Source: Planctomycetales bacterium (GTDB taxonomy: Bacteria; Planctomycetota; Phycisphaerae; SM23-33). Taken from it: DNA of 9,894 nt. The stretch covers positions 1 through 9,894 of the forward strand of contig DAOVLV010000038.1 of the NCBI GenBank assembly GCA_030631085.1, given 5' to 3'. The notes under the pieces are model-generated. The model was not told the origin of the DNA. It ran no database searches and saw only the letters and a list, made by a program, of their open reading frames with translations. The position numbers and the translations under genes are program-made. Below are positions 5,298 through 9,894 of this stretch, in pieces; position 1 is the stretch's first letter, and each line of letters starts with the position of its first letter.

Positions 5298-6518
5298 TTA
5301 TATCAGCGCCAGTCGCAGGTGGTTTATTGCTGTCAGTGCGGCGTGTCGGCGGATGATGTCGCGGGCGCCGCTGAAAATATGGCGATGGACCTTTGTCGAG
5401 GATGGCCCGGAAAGGGCGATATATACCAGTCCGACAGGTTTTTCCGGCGTTCCACCGTCCGGGCCGGCGATTCCGGTAACTGACAGGGCGAAATCCGCCC
5501 CGAATTTCTCTCTCGCGCCGCGGGCCATTGCATCGGCCACCTGTTCGCTGACAGCACCGTGGGATTCGATTACTTCGGCAGGGACGTTCAGCATCGCCGT
5601 CTTGGCGGAATTTGCGTAGGCGACGATGCCGCCGAGGAAATATCCACTGGCCCCGGGCGTCTCGGTCATCATCCGGCCTATCATTCCGCCGGTGCATGAT
5701 TCCGCCGTTGCCAGCGTCATCCCGCAGTCCTTCAGGGCATCGCCGACAACAGACGCCAGCGTCTGATCGTCTTGTCCGAAGATAAGTTCCCCAAGGCGGT
5801 TGCGGATTTCATTGGCTGTCTTATCGGCGGCAGCGTCGGCTTCGGCGGACGTTTGGCCTGTGGCGACGATTCGTATAGAGATGATTCCGCCCTTGGCGGT
5901 TGTGCCGACCTTTGGGTTGGCGTCGCGGGCCATCAGGTCGGCGATTCGCTCGCCGATGTCGGATTCGCCGGTACCGAATACGTGGAGAATCGTGCGTGCC
6001 AAAGCCCCAGCCACGCCCAGTCGAGGCGCGACTTGCTGCTCGAACATCTCGGTCATTTCATTCGGAGGCCCCGGAAGGGCGAAGACATCAGCCCGACCCA
6101 GACGTGCGGCGATACCGGGGGCGGTCCCGCAGTCGTTGTCCATCGCTTCCGTCCCGGCGGGAATCATTGCCTGAGTGAGATTGGAAGGTTTCATCGCTCG
6201 GCCGATCCGGTCGAAAAACGCCTTGATGCGATTGGCCGAATGGGCGTCTTCGATGAGTTCGACGCCCATAGCATCGGCAAGTGCCCGGCGGGTCAGGTCG
6301 TCGAGTGTCGGGCCTAGTCCGCCTGTGATGATGACCAGTTCAGCCTCGGTGGCGCCGGTAATGGCTTGAGTAATCCGATCCGCGTCGTCGCCGACGGTAA
6401 CGTGACGGACAGCGACGATTCCGCGTTCAGCCAGGCGGGCAGAAAGATACGCGCTGTTGGTATCGACGCTCGCCCCGCCGATAAGTTCATCTCCGATAGC
6501 GATTATGACTGCCTGCAT
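5298..6518 (-). CDS. cinA: CinA-like protein: MoCF-type N-terminal domain plus nicotinamide-nucleotide amidase (PncC) domain
   Basis: A 406-residue full-length CinA. The N-terminal molybdopterin-binding-like domain (1-170) shows IGDELIGGASVDTNS (8-22), ITGGLGPTLDDLTR (64-77) and LPGPPNEM (148-155). A linker domain follows. The C-terminal CinA/PncC domain (about 252-406) shows TAESCTGGMIGRM (271-283), GGIVAYANSAKTAMLNVP (296-313) and SVTGIAGPDGGTPEKPVGLVYIAL (346-369). PncC hydrolyses nicotinamide mononucleotide to nicotinic acid mononucleotide and recycles pyridine nucleotides; full CinA proteins often also act as ADP-ribose or NAD-metabolite pyrophosphatases. The ATG at 6518 encodes the typical MQAVIIAIGDELI start; no strong ribosome site precedes it. 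The gene lies between the zinc-ribbon gene (upstream, with a heptamer hairpin in the 104-base gap) and the inverted repeat downstream. It has no evident link to iron. Confidence 0.96.
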   Translation of the reverse strand: MQAVIIAIGDELIGGASVDTNSAYLSARLAERGIVAVRHVTVGDDADRITQAITGATEAELVIITGGLGPTLDDLTRRALADAMGVELIEDAHSANRIKAFFDRIGRAMKPSNLTQAMIPAGTEAMDNDCGTAPGIAARLGRADVFALPGPPNEMTEMFEQQVAPRLGVAGALARTILHVFGTGESDIGERIADLMARDANPKVGTTAKGGIISIRIVATGQTSAEADAAADKTANEIRNRLGELIFGQDDQTLASVVGDALKDCGMTLATAESCTGGMIGRMMTETPGASGYFLGGIVAYANSAKTAMLNVPAEVIESHGAVSEQVADAMARGAREKFGADFALSVTGIAGPDGGTPEKPVGLVYIALSGPSSTKVHRHIFSGARDIIRRHAALTAINHLRLALI

Positions 6519-6538
6519 GGTGCGTCTATATTAGAGGC

Positions 6539-6610
6539 AAATCCGAAATCCGAATACCGAAATCCGAAACAATATTGCATTTCAGATTTCGTGCTTCGGA
6601 TTTCAGATTT
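6539..6610. repeat. AAATCCG heptamer array folded as an imperfect inverted repeat
   Basis: Four consecutive heptamers occupy 6539-6566 (AAATCCG, AAATCCG, AATACCG, AAATCCG). The segment 6580-6610 is the reverse complement of 6539-6569 at 26 of 31 positions, with a 10-base loop. The right arm is built of the same unit in degenerate form (CGGATTT / CAGATTT). The element fills most of the gap between the zinc-ribbon gene and cinA. It resembles short tandemly repeated heptamers described in filamentous cyanobacteria; its function here is unknown. Confidence 0.8.
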
Positions 6611-6622
6611 GGGCGCAGCCAG

Positions 6623-6904
6623 TTATTTCATATGTTCCGGTACGAGCGGTTCTGCCAGGGCGAATCGGTCCCAACTCATACCTCCGCATTTCGGGCACAG
6701 ACCGGTTTTCGGAATTACTCCGTGCGTCGGGGCGTATCCGCAGTAGTGGCAGTTGACGAACATCCGCTTGGGTCTGGCGGCAGAGGGCGGAACGCGAAAA
6801 TAGTCGCTGCAGGCGGCATCGGTCAGACGGGTGTAACGTGGGCGACCCGGTCGCCTTTTACGGCCAGCCAACCTGCTTCGAGTTTTAATGCTGTTGGCAC
6901 TCAT
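6623..6904 (-). CDS. Small hypothetical protein with a C-terminal zinc ribbon
   Basis: A 93-residue protein of unknown function. The N-terminal third is very basic (KTRSRLAGRKRRPGRPRYTR), compatible with nucleic-acid binding and containing an AT-hook-like RKRRPGRPR core. The second half is a treble-clef/zinc-ribbon-like module with two CxxC knuckles: C52-H-Y-C55 (NCHYCGYAPTHGVIPKTG) and C70-P-K-C73 (LCPKCGGMSWDR). The start could be TTG at 6913 or ATG at 6904; the ATG is preferred because GGAA sequences lie upstream and the TTG adds only three residues. It is upstream of cinA in the same direction, with a heptamer hairpin in the 104-base gap. No clear promoter was identified. The combination of basic tail and ribbon suggests a DNA- or RNA-binding accessory protein (inference). 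Confidence 0.75.
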   Translation of the reverse strand: MSANSIKTRSRLAGRKRRPGRPRYTRLTDAACSDYFRVPPSAARPKRMFVNCHYCGYAPTHGVIPKTGLCPKCGGMSWDRFALAEPLVPEHMK

Positions 6905-7088
6905 ATGTTCCAATTTCCGCTATCTGCCGGGCCGGTGGCGCATTGCAATCAGAGACACCAACCTGCTGTTATTTTAGACGTTTCCGGCGGCAAATAGTTT
7001 CGGATAATTTGGGGATTTTGACAGTTTTGTCCTTACTCTATGCCTCACAAGGCGTTATGGCGACCGTTGAGACAATAAAACTATTCCT

Positions 7089-7107
7089 CCCCTCGCCTAC
7101 CGAGGGG
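7089..7107. other. Hairpin in the divergent intergenic region
   Basis: CCCCTCG (7089-7095) and CGAGGGG (7101-7107) form a perfect 7-bp GC-rich stem with a 5-base loop, followed on the plus strand by TTT. It could end a short plus-strand transcript or act as structured DNA next to the lipoprotein promoter. The rest of the 241-base region between 6905 and 7145 holds no reading frame or RNA gene that I can support. Confidence 0.45.
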
Positions 7108-7108
7108 T

Positions 7109-7136
7109 TTCACGCCCGCAAACTTGCGCGTATAAT
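7109..7136 (+). promoter_or_regulatory. Promoter of the lipoprotein gene, predicting a nearly leaderless mRNA
   Basis: A perfect TATAAT (7131-7136) is preceded after 16 bases by TTCACG (7109-7114; 4 of 6 to TTGACA). Transcription would begin near 7143, only about 3 bases before the ATG at 7146. This fits the lack of any ribosome site in front of that gene. Confidence 0.6.
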
Positions 7137-7145
7137 GTCTCCGAC

Positions 7146-7634
7146 ATGAATTACCTGAAAAAATGTCTCTGCCTGGTGTTTCTGGCCGGCGTAATGGGCG
7201 GGTGTGAAGTTGTCTCGCCTGTCTATAGGCAGAGCACTGGCGGCTATCTTGGTGCGGACATTACGCTCAAGAATACCTGGAGCGTTCGAGGCGATCTTGC
7301 CAATCCCGCTGCCGCCGCCGATGAGGATATTTCCACTGCCGCTCGCAGCAACTACGGTTATACCGGGGCAGAATTGATAATCGACCTGAAGAAGGTCTGC
7401 CTCTTTCAGACCGTTATCCTTGAGCACGGCACCGCCAAAAGCGGGCACTGCCGGAGGGTCGATATATCCACTGGTGTGGACGGTAAAAATTTCAGCAAAA
7501 AACACGTCGCGCCCGGAACACGTCGCTTTACGATCATTTCGCTACCGGCTCCGACGCTCGCAAGATACGTTCGCATCAAGGCCGTCAGCCCCGGAAGAGG
7601 CCGATGGTCTATCGCGGAGGTTTATATACAGTAG
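7146..7634 (+). CDS. Discoidin-like (F5/8 type C-like) lipoprotein
   Basis: A 162-residue predicted lipoprotein. The signal peptide MNYLKKCLCLVFLAGVMGGC ends in a lipobox-like VMGG-C20, and residue +2 is Glu, not Asp, so retention in the inner membrane is not predicted. The mature part looks like a galactose-binding/discoidin jelly roll: YLGADITLKNTWSVRG, a variable loop, ELIIDLKKVCLFQTVILEHG (76-95), RVDISTGVDGKNFSKKH (104-120), and the closing strands ARYVRIKAV and WSIAEVYIQ at the very end, as in F5/8 type C domains (x-RYVRIxxx...xxIAEvxx). Such domains bind sugars or other surfaces; the ligand is unknown. The family assignment rests on pattern only. The gene opens the plus-strand block and is divergent from the zinc-ribbon gene. 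Its TAG stop runs straight into a GGGACTT heptamer array. No ribosome site is seen before the ATG. Confidence 0.8.
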   Translation: MNYLKKCLCLVFLAGVMGGCEVVSPVYRQSTGGYLGADITLKNTWSVRGDLANPAAAADEDISTAARSNYGYTGAELIIDLKKVCLFQTVILEHGTAKSGHCRRVDISTGVDGKNFSKKHVAPGTRRFTIISLPAPTLARYVRIKAVSPGRGRWSIAEVYIQ

Positions 7635-7661
7635 GGACTTGGGGCTAGGGACTTGGGACCA
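7634..7661. repeat. GGGACTT heptamer array after the lipoprotein gene
   Basis: Four consecutive heptamers, GGGACTT, GGGGCTA, GGGACTT and GGGACCA, begin on the last base of the lipoprotein stop codon. The rest of the 121-base gap up to 7755 contains further low-complexity remnants (GCGAAATCCGC near 7678, TGTGCCTCTGTGGCCC near 7722) but no gene. Unlike the arrays at 4071 and 6539, this one has no inverted partner. Confidence 0.7.
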
Positions 7662-7755
7662 GGCAACAGAACAAAAAGCGAAATCCGCAATCACCCGGTT
7701 CCTTTCGTCGAATAGCCGCCTGTGCCTCTGTGGCCCATTCTTTTAGGAAGACGAC

Positions 7756-8214
7756 ATGAACGACGAAAGCGCGGCAGGCGCATCGGGAACTGACACGAAA
7801 TTTGTGATTATCGCTGGTTCGCTGTTATTGTTGATTATCGCGATGCTGGCGGGGTTGTCGTTGCGTATGCGAACCCGTGCGATGCGGGCAGAACGCGATG
7901 CCGTCGCTCTGCGGACCCAACTGAAGACATCAACCGGCGCAGGCGTGCGATTTTCAGGCAGCCCGGAATCCTTCGACGCAATGTTCAATCAAATGGCTGC
8001 CAAGGCGATTCGCCGTCATAAAGTACAGCGCGAAAATCTCCGGGCAGAGCAGGTTCACCTCAACGGACGGGACGTAAAGGCCCTCCGTCTTTCGGCAGAT
8101 GTCGCCGAGAAGTTTGGCTTCGGCCCCGGCGACGTGATAATAGTAGATGAACCCCCGCCGACAACCACAACGGCGCCGAATACGACAACGCGTCGCCGTA
8201 CCGGCGACGGCTAA
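7756..8214 (+). CDS. Hypothetical single-span membrane protein upstream of the sensor kinase
   Basis: A 152-residue protein I do not recognise. A polar N terminus (1-14) leads into one membrane helix (KFVIIAGSLLLLIIAMLAGLSL, about 15-36), then a strongly basic stretch (RMRTRAMRAERD) suggesting the C-terminal part is cytoplasmic. A helical, charged segment (about 70-101) is followed by a small beta-like unit LNGRDVKALRLSADVAEKFGFGPGDVIIVDEPP (102-134), which is probably the functional core. The C-terminal tail is low complexity (Pro/Thr, then RRRTGDG), and its last residues are encoded by the 28-base repeated element. A clear ribosome site AGGAAG lies 5 bases before the ATG. The kinase gene starts 56 bases after its stop in the same direction, so co-transcription and a shared signalling role are possible but unproven. 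Confidence 0.75.
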   Translation: MNDESAAGASGTDTKFVIIAGSLLLLIIAMLAGLSLRMRTRAMRAERDAVALRTQLKTSTGAGVRFSGSPESFDAMFNQMAAKAIRRHKVQRENLRAEQVHLNGRDVKALRLSADVAEKFGFGPGDVIIVDEPPPTTTTAPNTTTRRRTGDG

Positions 8215-8217
8215 ACG
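8190..8217 (+). repeat. 28-base palindromic element, copy 2, spanning the stop codon of the membrane-protein gene
   Basis: Identical over 28 bases to the minus-strand sequence of 259-286. The core CGTCGCCGTACCGGCGACG (8191-8209) is an 8-bp stem with a 3-base loop, followed by GCTAAACG with the in-frame TAA at 8212-8214. As in copy 1, it encodes RRRTGDG followed by the stop, in the same reading frame. The flanking bases differ between the copies. Confidence 0.85.
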
Positions 8218-8224
8218 GGATTTT

Positions 8225-8260
8225 CGGTAATCCGGTATCCGGCCCCACGGTAATCCGGTA
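8225..8260. repeat. Direct repeat CGGTAATCCGGTA before the kinase gene
   Basis: The 13-base word CGGTAATCCGGTA occurs at 8225-8237 and again at 8248-8260, a 23-base period, with a related TATCCGG between them. It may be two binding sites ahead of the kinase gene (start 8271), or a degenerate 7-8-base repeat of the kind seen elsewhere in the window. No convincing -10/-35 pair accompanies it. Confidence 0.6.
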
Positions 8261-8270
8261 GAATAACGTT

Positions 8271-9875
8271 ATGGCCAAGAGCTTTGTGCGAATATCGCTG
8301 GCGACTAAGTTTCGTGTCCTGTTCGCCATTTCCGGGATGGCGATTATCGTTTCGGCAATGGCGCTTCCGTGGTATTTCACGGAGCGTCTGACCGAGGCCG
8401 CCGCCGAACGATCAGCCTGCGAGATAGCCCGCCTGGCACTGCACGAATGGGAGCAGAATCGCCATGTCGCCCCGTTGGCCCAAAGCGACGTCGCGAGATA
8501 TTTCACTGCCGGGGCAGACGGGCGGCGCGGGCCTGATTTTATCTCGCTCCTGGCCAAGGACAAGGACGCCGGAGCGATAGATGAATCCGTCCGGCGGGCG
8601 GTATCGCTCTTCAACGACGATCAGCATCGCAAAATGGTCCTGATGGTCGAGGAAGACGAGGAAGGGCGAAAACTCTATCGCTGCCTCCATGCCGTGCGGG
8701 CGAAGGCTTCATACCTTTCAGGCAACTCCAGCCGGAGCGAGCCGGACATCCAACAGGGACAATTAATCGGCGTTATTGACATCACAATTCCCCCACCGGC
8801 TGGGGCGCTGATCTGGTGGACGCGAGGAATGTTCGTGCTGGGTGCAATCATCGCGGCAATGACGGCCTTAATTACACTCCGTTTTATTGCCCGCCAGGTC
8901 GTCCTGAAACCTATTCGCCAACTCGACGACCTGGCAAACAAGGTCGCCGAGGGCGACTTGAGCGTGCGATGCAACCTGGTCGGCGGAGATGAATTCGAAA
9001 AACTCTCGCAGCGTTTCAACGAAATGCTCGACGTCATCAGCGTCCAGACCGACCAACTCCGCCAGGCAAACCGGGCGCTGGACCTGAGGCTGAGCGAATT
9101 AGCCGAGGCAAACGTCGCACTGTATGAAACAGACCGCATCAAAAACGAGTTTCTCGCCAACGTCTCGCACGAGTTGCGGACGCCGCTCAACAGCATTATC
9201 GGTTTCGCCGAACTCCTAGCCGAAACCGACGACGAGAAACGTCGGCGGCATGCCGGAAACATCCTCACCTCGGCGCGACTGCTGGAGGGGATCGTCAACG
9301 ACCTGCTGGCGGCTGCTAAAATCGAAGCCGGTACCGGCGAGGTCAGACGAGAGAAGGTTTCAATAACCGACCTGGTTGAGACGCTCGGGCAACTTATCCG
9401 CCCAATGGCCGACAAGAAGCACCTCCGTCTCGACGCCAAAGCAGCCGAAGGCGTTCCCGTGATAACCACCGACCCCGGAAAGGTTCAGCAGATACTCTAT
9501 AACCTGCTGAGCAACGCCATCAAGTTCACTCCGCCCGACGGCGACGTTACCATCTCCGCCCGTCGGGTCACCGCTACCGTCTCACCTCTCAAGGTCGATT
9601 CGGTGGCGATGGCGGTGGCTGACACGGGACCGGGAATCCCCGCTGCCGACCAGAAGCGGATATTTGAAAAATTCTCACGCCTGGATAATACGATGACCCG
9701 CGAGCACGGAGGGGCCGGACTGGGACTGGCAATCTCGAAAACGCTCACCGGTCTGCTGAGCGGAAGACTCACCCTCGACAGCGAACCGGGACACGGAGCC
9801 ACCTTCACGCTCATCCTGCCCGTCAACCCGCTCGGTCAACGCGACGAAAATAAAACGCTCGACCCGCGAAGGTAA
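8271..9875 (+). CDS. Membrane-bound sensor histidine kinase (HAMP, HisKA, HATPase)
   Basis: A 534-residue complete sensor kinase. A first membrane helix (about 15-37) and a second (about 183-205) flank an extracytoplasmic sensor region (38-181). A HAMP linker follows (207-260, LKPIRQLDDLANKVAEGDLSV), then a coiled coil (258-288) and the HisKA domain with H-box NVSHELRTPLN and phospho-acceptor H300. The ATPase domain shows the N-box QILYNLLSNAIKF (407-419), G1 DTGPGIP (451-457), F-box FEKF (465-468) and G2 GGAGLGLAISK (480-490). All catalytic boxes are intact. In the sensor region, YRCLHAVRAKASYLSGN followed by GQLIGVIDITIP (163-174) resembles Tll0287/DUF3365-type haem sensors, whose CxxCH would align with Y148-L-S-G-N152 here, so the haem site appears lost (inference). 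No strong ribosome site precedes the ATG. No partner response regulator is within the window; only 19 bases follow the stop. Confidence 0.95.
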   Translation: MAKSFVRISLATKFRVLFAISGMAIIVSAMALPWYFTERLTEAAAERSACEIARLALHEWEQNRHVAPLAQSDVARYFTAGADGRRGPDFISLLAKDKDAGAIDESVRRAVSLFNDDQHRKMVLMVEEDEEGRKLYRCLHAVRAKASYLSGNSSRSEPDIQQGQLIGVIDITIPPPAGALIWWTRGMFVLGAIIAAMTALITLRFIARQVVLKPIRQLDDLANKVAEGDLSVRCNLVGGDEFEKLSQRFNEMLDVISVQTDQLRQANRALDLRLSELAEANVALYETDRIKNEFLANVSHELRTPLNSIIGFAELLAETDDEKRRRHAGNILTSARLLEGIVNDLLAAAKIEAGTGEVRREKVSITDLVETLGQLIRPMADKKHLRLDAKAAEGVPVITTDPGKVQQILYNLLSNAIKFTPPDGDVTISARRVTATVSPLKVDSVAMAVADTGPGIPAADQKRIFEKFSRLDNTMTREHGGAGLGLAISKTLTGLLSGRLTLDSEPGHGATFTLILPVNPLGQRDENKTLDPRR

Positions 9876-9894
9876 TTCACGGTCTTCCGGCCGC

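Noticed and set aside
5151..5483. Open frames on both strands across the large inverted repeat and the 3' end of cinA
   Set aside because: They run through a non-coding palindrome and overlap cinA in other frames, have no ribosome site and no recognisable protein pattern.
6539..6610. Heptamer patches considered as a CRISPR array
   Set aside because: Units are 7 bases with no unique spacers and there are no cas genes.
7018..7107. Possible small RNA: perfect TTGACA at 7018-7023 and a hairpin plus TTT at 7089-7110
   Set aside because: No acceptable -10 box at the right spacing (the best is TATGCC at 15 bases) and the T-run after the stem is only three bases.
8675..9469. Long minus-strand frame of 264 residues inside the histidine kinase
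   Set aside because: Its Ser/Arg/Leu-rich composition is typical of an antisense shadow; the plus-strand kinase has every catalytic box intact.

Overview
The window most likely comes from a member of the Planctomycetota, probably the Phycisphaerae side. The signs are a prepilin-type protein of the FTLVELLVV kind, a PEP-CTERM surface protein with a basic RRR tail, a moderately GC-rich coding style, and intergenic spaces full of short palindromic and seven-base repeats. This assignment is an inference from gene style; no rRNA or other taxonomic marker is present.

Layout: everything from position 1 to about 6904 is on the minus strand, so transcription runs right to left. Everything from 7146 to 9875 is on the plus strand. 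From the left there is the 5' part of a prepilin-like gene (1-224), a PEP-CTERM protein (262-894), and a two-gene unit of an unknown 82-residue protein plus the haem-uptake protein HemP (1133-1576). That unit has its own promoter and an intrinsic terminator. Next is the ferrous-iron operon, transcribed in the order dtxR-type regulator, feoA, feoB, small Cys-rich FeoB partner (5074 down to 1710). Further right are cinA (5298-6518) and a small zinc-ribbon protein (6623-6904). A 241-base divergent intergenic region follows, then on the plus strand a discoidin-like lipoprotein (7146-7634), a single-span membrane protein (7756-8214) and a membrane-bound sensor histidine kinase (8271-9875).

The core is an iron-handling island. 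FeoB with FeoA and a CxxC(x5)C membrane peptide would import Fe(II). A metal-sensing DtxR/MntR-family repressor, itself carrying a C-terminal FeoA-like domain, heads the operon and probably controls it. The adjacent hemP unit has a strong promoter flanked by GAAANTTTC palindromes, and one 8-base word from these (GAAAGTTT) recurs at the dtxR promoter, so both units may share an iron-responsive regulator. The PEP-CTERM, prepilin and lipoprotein genes are cell-surface genes with no visible functional tie to iron.

The most unusual material is non-coding. An exact 28-base palindrome-bearing element overlaps the stop codon of two unrelated genes and gives both the same C-terminal tail (RRRTGDG). 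A perfect 32-bp inverted repeat sits 2 bases beyond the cinA stop. At least three patches of heptanucleotide repeats (AAATCCG, TAGTCGG and GGGACTT types), plus a related degenerate TATCCGG patch, lie in the gaps between genes; two of them are folded as inverted pairs. No gap exceeds 300 bases. No tRNA, rRNA, CRISPR array, transposase or phage gene was seen.
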